Assembly (NCBI GenBank): GCA_031551695.1
Contig: JAVBNG010000033.1
Location: 1-17,989 of the forward strand
Source: JAAYCI01 sp031551695
GTDB lineage: Bacteria; Bacillota; Clostridia; Oscillospirales; Ruminococcaceae
DNA length: 17,989 bases
Reading direction: 5' to 3'
Below are positions 6,098-13,654 of the stretch, in pieces; within the stretch, counting starts at the first letter, position 1; each line of letters starts with the position of its first letter. Position numbers and translations under genes: made by a program. The notes beneath the pieces are model-generated. The model was given only the letters and a program-made list of their open reading frames with translations, did not search any database and was not told the origin of the DNA.

Positions 6098-7660
6098 ATG
6101 GCAAAAATGAAAGTACGCAAAAATTTCCATCAGGCCTCGTGGGACGAGCCGATGATTTATGACCTCTCCACCCCCGGGCTGCGCGGCATCATTCCGCCGG
6201 CGCCGGATGCGGAGATTGTGGCCGCCATGGGCGACGTGGCGGGCAAATTGCCGGCTTCCATCCGCCGCAAAAAAGCGCCGGAACTGCCGGAAGTGGACCA
6301 GAAACACGTGCTACAGCACTGGCTGCATCTCAGCCAGGAGACCATGGGCTCGAACCTTTCCAACGACATCAGCGAGGGCACCTGCACCATGAAGTACAAC
6401 CCCCGCATCAACGAAGCGCTGACACTGGAAAAGGGCTTCGCGGACCTGCACCCCGACCAGGACGAAGACACGGTGCAGGGCATGCTGGAAATTTACCACA
6501 AGTTTGAAAACGTGGTGAAGGAAGTGTCGGGCCTGGACAAATTCACCCTGCAGCCCGGCGGCGGCAACCACGCGGTGTATACGGCGGCGTCCATTGTGCG
6601 TGCCTACCACGCCAGCCGCGGCGAGGCCGACCAGCGCACCGAGGTCATCACCACCATTTTCTCTCACCCGTGCGACGCTGCCACCCCGGCCACGGCGGGC
6701 TATAAGATCATCACCATCCACCCGGACAAAAACGGCATCCCCGACATCGAGGCCATTCGCGCCGCCGCCAACGAACACACCGCCGCCATCTTTATGACGA
6801 ACCCCGAGGACATCGGCATTTACAACCCCAATGCCGATGAGATTGTGAAAATCATCCACGGTGTGGGCGGCCTGTGCTTCTACGACCAGGCAAACGCCAA
6901 CGCGTTCCTGGGCGTTGCCCGCGCGCGGGAAGCCGGGTTCGACATGTGCCACTTCAACGTGCACAAAACCTTCGGCACGCCGCACGGCTGCTCGGGCCCG
7001 GCCTCCGGTGCCCTTGGCTGCAAGGAGTTTTTGGCCAAATTCCTGCCGGTTCCCACGGTCGAGTTTGACGGGGAAAAATACTTCCTCGATTACGACCGCC
7101 CCGAATCCATCGGCAAGATCCGCGGCTATGTGGGCGTGTCCTCGGTCATCATGAAGGCCTATGCCTGGACGGCCATGATGGGCGCAAAGGGCCTGCGCGA
7201 GTGCGCGGACGTCTCCGTCATCAACAACAACTACATGCAAAAGATCATGGAAGAGATCCCCTACATGAGCAGCGCCTTCCAGGGCAACGGCATCGTACGG
7301 CAGGAGCAGGTGCGTTACTCCTTCGGCAAGCTGTTCGACAAAGTGGGCGTGGGCAGTGAAGACGCGAACCGCCGCATGCTGGACTACGGCATCCCGTGGT
7401 TCTGGTCGAGCCACCATCCGTGGGTAATTGCGGAGCCCATGACCTTGGAACCCTGCGAAAGCTACACGAAGGAAGACATTGACGAGTATTGCGAAGTGGT
7501 GAAGACGGTTGTGGAAGAAGCCCTGAAGGACCCCGACCTGGTGAAGGGCGCGCCGTATAATTCCGTCATCCACAAACGCAAGAATGAGCAGGACCTGGAC
7601 GACCCGAAGAAGTGGGCGCTTAGCTGGAAGGCCTACAAGCGCAAATTTAAGGTAAAATAG
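6098..7660 (+). CDS. gcvPB: Glycine dehydrogenase (P-protein) subunit 2-like protein
   Basis: A 520-residue fold-type I PLP enzyme matching the C-terminal half of P-protein. Landmarks are GTCTMKYNPRINE (94-106), TLQPGGGNHAV (150-160), MTNPEDIG (233-240), YDQANANA (262-269, Asp263 expected to hold the pyridine nitrogen), and NVHKTFGTPHG (287-297) with Lys290 as the Schiff-base lysine. In GcvPB as I know it, the glycine-rich loop after this lysine is HGGGGPG; here it is HGCSGPA (296-302). The DSAHGTNPASA segment is replaced by FSHPCDAATPATA (188-200). The catalytic lysine is intact, so the enzyme is probably active, but substrate preference may differ from glycine. It follows subunit 1 by 57 nt, and both genes share the 12-base stretch TGAAATGGAGGG at their ribosome binding sites, which favours equal synthesis of a heteromeric enzyme. 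Confidence 0.9.
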   Translation: MAKMKVRKNFHQASWDEPMIYDLSTPGLRGIIPPAPDAEIVAAMGDVAGKLPASIRRKKAPELPEVDQKHVLQHWLHLSQETMGSNLSNDISEGTCTMKYNPRINEALTLEKGFADLHPDQDEDTVQGMLEIYHKFENVVKEVSGLDKFTLQPGGGNHAVYTAASIVRAYHASRGEADQRTEVITTIFSHPCDAATPATAGYKIITIHPDKNGIPDIEAIRAAANEHTAAIFMTNPEDIGIYNPNADEIVKIIHGVGGLCFYDQANANAFLGVARAREAGFDMCHFNVHKTFGTPHGCSGPASGALGCKEFLAKFLPVPTVEFDGEKYFLDYDRPESIGKIRGYVGVSSVIMKAYAWTAMMGAKGLRECADVSVINNNYMQKIMEEIPYMSSAFQGNGIVRQEQVRYSFGKLFDKVGVGSEDANRRMLDYGIPWFWSSHHPWVIAEPMTLEPCESYTKEDIDEYCEVVKTVVEEALKDPDLVKGAPYNSVIHKRKNEQDLDDPKKWALSWKAYKRKFKVK

Positions 7661-7712
7661 TTTTTGCATCAGATAACCCTCTCTTTACAGCCCCTTTTTA
7701 TATCCCCCCGCC

Positions 7713-7748
7713 GGCACTCTGCCGGTCTTCCCCGGCCGGCAGAGTGCC
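7713..7748 (+). other. Perfect 13-bp stem-loop between gcvPB-like and ywlG
   Basis: GGCACTCTGCCGG (7713-7725) pairs perfectly with CCGGCAGAGTGCC (7736-7748) around a 10-nt loop. No T-tract follows, so it is not a classical terminator. The ywlG ribosome binding site starts 9 nt after the stem. It may be an mRNA-stability or processing element, or a partial attenuator. Confidence 0.75.
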
Positions 7749-7768
7749 ATCCCTTGTGAGGTGTCGTT

Positions 7769-8320
7769 ATGGACAAGCTGGAACAGGAAGCCATACGTTT
7801 GAAAGAGCTTTTAAACGAGTTTGGCGCCATTTCAGGTTTCAAGCCCGGCAATCTCATCGTGTTCGGCGTGTCCAGCAGTGAAATTGCGGGCAAAAAAATC
7901 GGAACGGCGTCCAACATGGATATCGCCGAAGCCTTTGTGCCCGTGATGCGCGAATGGGCGGACGCGGCGGGGCTGTATATTGCAGTGCAGGGCTGTGAAC
8001 ATATCAACCGCAGCCTGGCGGTGGACGCCGAGTGCGCCGAGGTATACGGCTTGGAGCCGGTGTGCGTGGTACCCCACCTGAAAGCCGGCGGCGCCTTTGC
8101 CACCGCGGCCTACAACAGCTTTTCCGGTGCCACTATGGTGGAATCCCTGCTGCACCAGGCACACGGCGGCGTGGACATCGGCAATACCTTCATCGGCATG
8201 CACCTGCGCCGCGTGGTGGTGCCGGTGCGCACGGGTATCCGCCAAATTGGTGCGGCATCGGTAAATTGCGCCCGCACAAGACCCATGCTGGTGGGCGGCG
8301 AGCGCGCCCATTACGTCTAA
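7769..8320 (+). CDS. ywlG: YwlG / TIGR01440 (DUF436) family protein
   Basis: A 183-residue soluble protein with the family's usual length and landmarks: LIVFGVSSSEIAGKKIGTASNMDIAEA (split over residues 28-54), AVQGCEHINRSL, VVPHLKAGGAFATAAY, GVDIGNTFIGMHLRRVVVPVR and a C-terminal ARTRPMLVGGERA. The biochemical role of this family is not established. In Bacillus subtilis ywlG lies next to glyA (serine hydroxymethyltransferase), a weak link to glycine or serine metabolism that fits its place behind the P-protein-like pair. GAGGTG precedes the ATG by 5 nt. The gap to the permease gene is 55 nt. Confidence 0.93.
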   Translation: MDKLEQEAIRLKELLNEFGAISGFKPGNLIVFGVSSSEIAGKKIGTASNMDIAEAFVPVMREWADAAGLYIAVQGCEHINRSLAVDAECAEVYGLEPVCVVPHLKAGGAFATAAYNSFSGATMVESLLHQAHGGVDIGNTFIGMHLRRVVVPVRTGIRQIGAASVNCARTRPMLVGGERAHYV

Positions 8321-8375
8321 CAAAAAGGCAACCGAAAATCATGTCGTTAAGGGAAACAATAAAGGAGTGAAGGAA

Positions 8376-9812
8376 ATGTCGGATAATCAACAGCCTACCA
8401 CATCTACCGAAGCCCCGAAAAACTCTTTGGCAGCCAAAAGCCTGAAACTCATCTACGTGTATGCGCTTGCCACAGGCGCCATCTTCACGTTCCTCGGCTA
8501 CTGGGATACGGTTTTCATCAGCTACGCGGGCCCTGCCACGTGGCTTGCCTTTGCGCTGATGACCATCCTTATTTTGCCCATCGCCTTCGTGTACTGTGAG
8601 CTGGCCCCCATGTTCCCCACCGTTGGCGCGGAGCTTGTGTACAACACCGTCGGCATCAACAAGCACGCCGGGTTCTTCTCCTCCTGGATGATCATGGCGG
8701 CGTGGATCTCAGTGCCGCCGGCGGCCGTTATGGCCATTTTGCAGTGGGTTTTCCACGTCACCGGCATCACGCTGGAGTTTGGCGGGTACATGATCGCATC
8801 CATTGTGATTTTATGTTTGTATTGCCTTTTAAGCCTCAGCAATGTGCAAATTGCAGGCAAGCTGCAGTTTGTCATGCTTGTGGGCGCCATTGGTGGCGCC
8901 ATCGTCACGGCTGTTGCCCTGGTTTTCTCCGGTCACTGGAGTTTTGCGAACTTCAAACCATTTTTCCAGTCCACCCTGGGCGATGGTGGGTTTGGCGGGT
9001 GGATCATCGGCCTTGGGCTCATCATCACGCCGTTCTTCGGCTTTGAAACGGTACCGCAAATGGTGGAGGAGGGCGACTTCCCCATCAAAGACAGCACCAA
9101 AGCCATCTGGGGCTCCGTCGTCACCTGCGGCATCGTATACACGGTGTTCTTTTTCGCCGTGGCCGGCGTGGACAGCTGGCAAAACCTGCTGCACTTTACC
9201 CCGGCCGGCGACGTCGGCGTCGAGTTCCTCACCATCACAGCCATGGAGAATATGGGCTGGAGCGTGTGGGCCGTTATCTTCGGCGTGTTTGCAGTGCTGT
9301 GCGCCATCGGCACGTGCCTTTTGGGCTTCTGGCTTTCCACCGTGCGCCTGATGTACGCCATGGGTCGCCAGAATTTTCTGCCGAAGGCCTTCAGCTACAC
9401 GAATAAAAAACAGCAGCCCATCCTGCCGAATATCTTCCTGCTGGTCATCAGCATCGTTTTCATTTTGCTGATGAACTCTACCACTTTTATGAACGACTTT
9501 TTCAACCTGATGGCCTTTGGCTGCGCCATAGCCTACAGCATCACCATGATTTCGGCCATCCGCATCCGCCGCAAACACCCGGATTGGAAAAGCCCCTATA
9601 CCTTGAAAGGCGGCAATTTTACCCGATGGCTGGCGTTTTTCATCGCCATATTCATCGCCGTTTTGTGCACCCTGGGCCAGGGCGTGGGCAGTTGGATCAG
9701 CTTCGCCGTATACCTCGGCATCGGCGTGATCATCTGGCTGTGGATGATGATCTTCAAGTGGCCGAAGGATCCGGTGAAAATGCAGACGCCCGACGGCGAA
9801 AAACAGTACTAG
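8376..9812 (+). CDS. APC-family amino acid permease
   Basis: A 478-residue integral membrane protein with about twelve hydrophobic segments, as in the amino acid-polyamine-organocation superfamily. The first segment has the broken-helix glycine motif (LATGAIFTFLGYW, near residues 30-42). PMFPTVGAELVY follows the second helix, and FFGFETVPQMVEEG near residue 225 resembles the G-FE motif plus acidic loop of the sixth helix. Substrate is not predictable, but co-expression with a PLP enzyme points to an amino acid or related amine. Start chosen at ATG 8376, 8 nt from AAAGGAG; an in-frame GTG at 8367 overlaps that ribosome binding site. Confidence 0.92.
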   Translation: MSDNQQPTTSTEAPKNSLAAKSLKLIYVYALATGAIFTFLGYWDTVFISYAGPATWLAFALMTILILPIAFVYCELAPMFPTVGAELVYNTVGINKHAGFFSSWMIMAAWISVPPAAVMAILQWVFHVTGITLEFGGYMIASIVILCLYCLLSLSNVQIAGKLQFVMLVGAIGGAIVTAVALVFSGHWSFANFKPFFQSTLGDGGFGGWIIGLGLIITPFFGFETVPQMVEEGDFPIKDSTKAIWGSVVTCGIVYTVFFFAVAGVDSWQNLLHFTPAGDVGVEFLTITAMENMGWSVWAVIFGVFAVLCAIGTCLLGFWLSTVRLMYAMGRQNFLPKAFSYTNKKQQPILPNIFLLVISIVFILLMNSTTFMNDFFNLMAFGCAIAYSITMISAIRIRRKHPDWKSPYTLKGGNFTRWLAFFIAIFIAVLCTLGQGVGSWISFAVYLGIGVIIWLWMMIFKWPKDPVKMQTPDGEKQY

Positions 9813-9852
9813 CTTTTTGCGCTCCATTCTGTGAGATTTGAAACAAGACTAG

Positions 9853-9970
9853 GGCCATGTTGCCGGTGTTAGCATGTCATCAGCCGCATGCCCGGCGGCG
9901 AACAATGCGAAGCATTGTACGGCGAAGGGCGCAAAAGGCAGATGTGCAGCGCGCGCCGGCAGCATGGCCC
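9853..9970 (+). other. Large structured RNA element before the kinase gene
   Basis: Bases 9853-9870 pair with 9953-9970 to give 18 consecutive pairs, three of them G-U. The G-U pairs form only in the sense transcript, as the complementary strand would have A-C mismatches, so selection on mRNA is plausible. Inside is a perfect 7-bp hairpin, ACAATGC (9902-9908) with GCATTGT (9912-9918), plus weaker pairings GCATG/CATGC (9873-9877, 9888-9892) and GCGC/GCGC. It starts 40 nt after the permease stop and ends 33 nt before the kinase ribosome binding site. I do not recognise it as a known riboswitch. A dispersed palindromic repeat is the main alternative. Confidence 0.65.
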
Positions 9971-10016
9971 ATATATTTGCACACAGCAAGGCAAGCATTG
10001 GCCGGAGGAAACAATC

Positions 10017-11135
10017 ATGACAAAACTCGGACTCATCGTGAACCCTGTGGCGGGCATAGGCGGCAAGGTAGGCCTGAAAGGCAGCGACGGGGAAAGCACG
10101 CTGGAGAAGGCCATTGCCATGGGCGCAACGCCCGAATGCGGCAATAAGACTCTGGCCGCGCTGAACGCCATGACCCCGCTGAAAAGCAAAATCGAAATCG
10201 TCACCTACCCCGGCCCCATGGGTGAAGACTGCGCGAAGGCCATTGGCTTCCAAACCACCGTGCTTGGCAAAATAGACCCGGCGCACACTACCCACGCCGA
10301 CACGGAGAAAGCCGCGCAAGACCTGCGCAACGCGGGCGTAGATCTTATCCTGTTCTCCGGTGGCGACGGCACCGCCCGCAATGTGATGGACGCCGTGGGC
10401 ACGGGCATTCCGGTGCTGGGCATTCCGGCCGGGTGCAAAATTCACTCCGCCGTTTACGCCCTGAACCCCAAAACCGCGGGCCAGTTGATGTTAGAGTTCG
10501 TAGAGGGGAAAGTGACCGAAACGCGCGAAGCGGAAGTGATGGACATCGACGAGGAGCTGTTCCGCGACAATGTGGTGAACGCGAAACTGTACGGCTATCT
10601 GAAAGTGCCGAACGAGCGCAAGATGGTGCAAAACATGAAGAGCGGGCGCGGCTACAGCGAAAGCGGGTCTGTCATGCTGTTGTCGAACTGGATTGCCGAC
10701 ACGCTGGAGGATGATACGCTGTACATCGTGGCCCCCGGCTCCACCACCAAAAGCATCATGGACGCCGTTGGCCTGCCGGACACCCTGCTTGGCGTGGACC
10801 TGTTCTACAACCGTAAAATCGTAAAAAACGACGCCACCGAGGCGGATATCCTGGCGGCGCTGGAACAATATGAAAAGGCGAAGATCCTCGTCACCGTCAT
10901 TGGCGGGCAGGGCTATTTGTTTGGCCGCGGCAACCAGCAAATCAGCGCGAAGGTCATTCGCAAAGTGCGCAAAGAGAACATCATCGTCGCCGCATCAAAG
11001 GACAAAATGCTGTCTTTGTTCGGCCAGCCCTTGTATGTGGACACCGGTGACGAAGAGACGAACGCGTACCTGCGCGGATATTACCGCGTCATCGTGGGAT
11101 ATGAAGATATGGTAATGTTCCCGGTAACGGACTGA
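10017..11135 (+). CDS. AcoX-like / ATP-NAD kinase-family protein
   Basis: A 372-residue protein with the NAD-kinase/diacylglycerol-kinase fold. The N-terminus LGLIVNPVAGIGGKVGLKG (4-22) is characteristic of AcoX-type proteins, the nucleotide-binding LFSGGDGTARNV is at 112-123, and LGIPAGCKIHSAVYALNP (134-151) follows. AcoX was named from acetoin operons, where its role is unclear; related proteins are annotated as ATP-NAD kinases. No acetoin dehydrogenase genes are present here, so it probably phosphorylates NAD or a pathway intermediate; that is inference. The frame is open upstream to 9888, but GGAGG at 10004-10008 with 8-nt spacing and the conserved N-terminus identify ATG 10017. Preceded by the structured element at 9853-9970. 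Confidence 0.85.
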   Translation: MTKLGLIVNPVAGIGGKVGLKGSDGESTLEKAIAMGATPECGNKTLAALNAMTPLKSKIEIVTYPGPMGEDCAKAIGFQTTVLGKIDPAHTTHADTEKAAQDLRNAGVDLILFSGGDGTARNVMDAVGTGIPVLGIPAGCKIHSAVYALNPKTAGQLMLEFVEGKVTETREAEVMDIDEELFRDNVVNAKLYGYLKVPNERKMVQNMKSGRGYSESGSVMLLSNWIADTLEDDTLYIVAPGSTTKSIMDAVGLPDTLLGVDLFYNRKIVKNDATEADILAALEQYEKAKILVTVIGGQGYLFGRGNQQISAKVIRKVRKENIIVAASKDKMLSLFGQPLYVDTGDEETNAYLRGYYRVIVGYEDMVMFPVTD

Positions 11136-11221
11136 GCGCGTTGCCGCCGGACGATTCGTGGCAACAAGGAGGCGAAGCGCCTTTGGGCCGCCCGGATACG
11201 GGAGGTGAACCTGCGGCGTTG

Positions 11222-12475
11222 ATGAAAGAAAAAGTACACTTCCACAAAAATTGGCGGCTCCTTCTCACCGTATTGATGCTTGGCCTGCTCATTCAAAACG
11301 TCATGTGGTTTGCGCCAGCCAGCCTGTTGCCGGTGATGCAGGAAGAAATGGGCATCTCCCTTGCCGGCGGGGGCCTCGTCATGAGCATCGTCTGCCTGGT
11401 GGCCGCCTTGGCGGGCCCATTTTCCGGGCTTTGCGCCCGGCGCTTCGGCATTGGCAAAAGCTTTGCCGTTTCCATGGCGCTGGCTGCCGCCGGCAGCCTT
11501 GGCACCGCCATGACGAGCGGATTTGCCGGTGTGCTGGCCTGCCGTGTTGTGTTCGGCGTGGGCATCGGGCTGTCCCTGTCGCTTGGCGCGGCGGCCATCG
11601 TGGCCTATGCGCCGCAAAAAGCCCGCCCGTACCTCAACTCATTTTACGCCATTTTGCCGTATCTTGCCTCGGCGGTCAATTTTCTTGTCACGGTAAAGCT
11701 GTTTACGGCCGTTGGTGGCAACTGGCGCGCCACATTGGCGGTTCCGGGCATTGCCGCGGTTGCCGCGCTGTTGTTGTGGGCGGCGGTGCGCCGCAAACCC
11801 GGCGCCGAAAAGTACGCTTCGGCGCCACAGGCGGCAAACGCGCCGCGGCGTTACGGCGCCGCCCTGCGCCGGGTGTGTTCCATGCGCGAGGTGCGGCTGA
11901 TTTGCCTGGCAGACGCCTGCGACATGTGGGGGTTTGAATTTTTATCTTCATTTTTGCCCACGTTTTTGTACGAAAGCGGCGGGCGCACATTGGCGGAAGC
12001 TTCCGTACTCACGTCTATTTTCCCGGTGACGGGCATTGCCGCGGGGCTTGCTTTCGGTTTGTTGATGAGCAAAAGCGGCCGCCGCAAAATCTTCACATGG
12101 CCTTTCCACCTGATGATTTTAGCCGGAACCCTGATGATTGCCTTTGGCACAAGCGCCGTGCAGGTAGCGGGCATTGTGCTGGCGGGCATTGGCAACGCGG
12201 GCTGGGCGCCGGCACTGTATACCATGCCCATGGAATTTGCAGGTGTTGCCGAAAGCGACGTGGCCGTTATTTTTTCAGTGATGCTGCCGCTGGGCTATCT
12301 CGCGGCCTTTCTGTCTCCCATCGTTGGCGGGGCCATTGCCGGGGCAATTGGCCTGCAGGCAACGTTTGCTGTCTTTTCTGTTGCGGCGCTGGCCGCCGCC
12401 GGCCTTACCTTTGCCATGAAGGAGACCGGAAGGGCCGCGGCCGGGCACGGCGCCGCTGTGGCGGATACCCGTTGA
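11222..12475 (+). CDS. MFS transporter
   Basis: A 417-residue major facilitator superfamily protein with twelve predicted helices. The loop after helix 2 has a degenerate signature, GPFSGLCARRFGIGK (near residues 82-96). A basic cytoplasmic loop after helix 6 (RRKPGAEKY...PRRYGAALRR) and SKSGRRK between helices 8 and 9 fit the family. Substrate unknown; being in the same transcript as an APC permease, it may export a product or import a carboxylate. The start is uncertain: the frame is open back to a TTG at 11141, TTG codons also occur at 11183 and 11219, and the preferred ATG 11222 lies 15 nt after GGAGGT. Small hairpins at 11140-11165 and 11170-11182 occupy the 86-nt gap. Confidence 0.88.
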   Translation: MKEKVHFHKNWRLLLTVLMLGLLIQNVMWFAPASLLPVMQEEMGISLAGGGLVMSIVCLVAALAGPFSGLCARRFGIGKSFAVSMALAAAGSLGTAMTSGFAGVLACRVVFGVGIGLSLSLGAAAIVAYAPQKARPYLNSFYAILPYLASAVNFLVTVKLFTAVGGNWRATLAVPGIAAVAALLLWAAVRRKPGAEKYASAPQAANAPRRYGAALRRVCSMREVRLICLADACDMWGFEFLSSFLPTFLYESGGRTLAEASVLTSIFPVTGIAAGLAFGLLMSKSGRRKIFTWPFHLMILAGTLMIAFGTSAVQVAGIVLAGIGNAGWAPALYTMPMEFAGVAESDVAVIFSVMLPLGYLAAFLSPIVGGAIAGAIGLQATFAVFSVAALAAAGLTFAMKETGRAAAGHGAAVADTR

Positions 12476-12524
12476 CATATGATAAACACGCATCATCAAC
12501 TTACAAAAAAGGAGGCAACAAAAA

Positions 12525-13301
12525 ATGGCAAGACTGGATGGTAAAGTGGCGTTGGTAGCGGGCGGCTCGGTGGGCATCGGCGAGGCGTCGGCCACGCTGT
12601 TTGCCGCCGAAGGCGCCAAGGTGGCGGTGGGCGATGTGAACATCGACGCCGGCAATGCGCTGGTAAAAAGGCTGTGCGACGAAGGACATGAGGCCATCTT
12701 TGTGAAGCTGGATATTGCGAAAGAAGCGGACTGGAAAGCGGCCTTTGACGCCGTGCTGCAAAAGTGGGGCAAGGTGAACATCTGTGTGAACAACGCAGGC
12801 ATCTCCCTTGGCAAGGACATTGAAGCGACCACCTTGGAGGATTGGAACCTGGTGATGGGCATCAACGCCACTGGGGTGTTCCTCGGCACAAAATATGCGA
12901 TTGAATACATGAAAAACAACGGTGAAAACTGCTCTATCGTCAACCGTTCTTCCATCGACGGGCAGATTGCGGAATCGGGGCTGTTTGCCTACTGCGCGTC
13001 CAAGGGAGCCGTTACCATCCTCACCAAATCCGCCGCACTGTGCTGCGGGGAAAAGCGGTACAAAATCCGCGTGAACTCGGTGCATCCAGGCTATGTGCAC
13101 ACAGCTTTAACGGAAAAGGAAGCCGCCGATTCCGGCATGACGCCGGACGAATATTTTGCCAAGGTCGGCGCCATGCATCCCATCGGTTACATTGGCAAGC
13201 CGATGGACATCGCCTATGCCGATTTATATCTCGCCAGCGACGAATCCCTGTTTGTTACAGGCAGTGAGCTGACAATAGACGGCGGTTGGACGGCACAGTA
13301 G
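12525..13301 (+). CDS. SDR-family NAD(P)-dependent oxidoreductase
   Basis: A 258-residue classical short-chain dehydrogenase. The cofactor motif GGSVGIG is at 13-19 (GG instead of the usual TG), an acidic residue after strand 2 (GDVNID, 36-41) suggests NAD preference, NNAG is at 89-92, Asn114 is present, and catalytic Ser143, Tyr156 and Lys160 form YCASK. The C-terminus FVTGSELTIDGGW is typical. It is most like secondary-alcohol or cyclic-alcohol dehydrogenases of the family, but the substrate cannot be assigned. GGAGG at 12511-12515 lies 9 nt before the ATG. Last gene of the operon, 49 nt after the MFS gene, and followed by a strong terminator. It is only a distant paralogue of the ucpA-like gene at the other end of the system. 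Confidence 0.93.
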   Translation: MARLDGKVALVAGGSVGIGEASATLFAAEGAKVAVGDVNIDAGNALVKRLCDEGHEAIFVKLDIAKEADWKAAFDAVLQKWGKVNICVNNAGISLGKDIEATTLEDWNLVMGINATGVFLGTKYAIEYMKNNGENCSIVNRSSIDGQIAESGLFAYCASKGAVTILTKSAALCCGEKRYKIRVNSVHPGYVHTALTEKEAADSGMTPDEYFAKVGAMHPIGYIGKPMDIAYADLYLASDESLFVTGSELTIDGGWTAQ

Positions 13302-13318
13302 ACATCGTGACTTGCCAA

Positions 13319-13356
13319 AAAACGGTCAATCATCAAAATGGATGATTGGCCGTTTT
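13319..13356 (+). terminator. Strong stem-loop terminator at the operon end
   Basis: Positions 13319-13334 pair with 13341-13356 to form 16 bp (one G-U) with a 6-nt loop; the 3' arm ends in TTTT. The 5' arm is preceded by more A residues, so it could also act in the minus direction. It closes the seven-gene unit 17 nt after its last stop codon. Confidence 0.85.
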
Positions 13357-13654
13357 AAAATGCAGGCGTTGTACGGCTGCGCGGTGAATGGTGCTATCAT
13401 GTATATATATACTTATACCGTTGATTGCAGTCTGTTGTGAGAGGCTTGCGGCAAGGGCGAACAGAAAACGGGACTACAGGGAAATTGCAGAACCTCTTTC
13501 AGACCCAGGCGGAAAGGGCTTTTACAGCATGTTGCCGGGCACTTATGAATTTTTGAAAGAACTTTGCAAACTGCTGTGGCGGGGCTTTTTATTTTCACCC
13601 GATTTCTGTATACTGGGAATGAAACGCCGACCACAACTGCCAGGGGAGGGCCCT
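13357..13654 (+). other. Leader/promoter region of the response regulator gene
   Basis: No convincing gene. The response-regulator frame stays open upstream to an ATG at 13388, but that stretch has no ribosome binding site or recognisable domain and I treat it as non-coding. A TATACT at 13609-13614 is a possible -10 without a good -35. No c-di-GMP riboswitch was recognised. Confidence 0.4.

Noticed and set aside
6311..7669. Long open frame (452 codons) on the minus strand
   Set aside because: It lies fully opposite the gcvPB-like gene, is rich in Val, His and Gly with no recognisable domain, and is explained by high third-position GC in the true gene.
9888..10016. 43-codon N-terminal extension of the AcoX-like kinase
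   Set aside because: It overlaps the structured element and lacks conservation; ATG 10017 has a strong ribosome binding site and the family N-terminus.
12473..12524. TTGACA-like -35 at the end of the MFS gene, possible separate promoter for the last SDR
   Set aside because: No acceptable -10 follows at 16-19 bp; the gene fits as the last member of the operon.
13319..13356. GGTCAA in the plus strand as another MerR -35 box
   Set aside because: It is part of the 5' arm of the terminator stem and has no spacer dyad or -10.
13388..13654. 89-residue hydrophobic N-terminal extension of the response regulator
   Set aside because: No ribosome binding site at the upstream ATG and no conserved features; receiver domains usually start close to the ATG at 13655.
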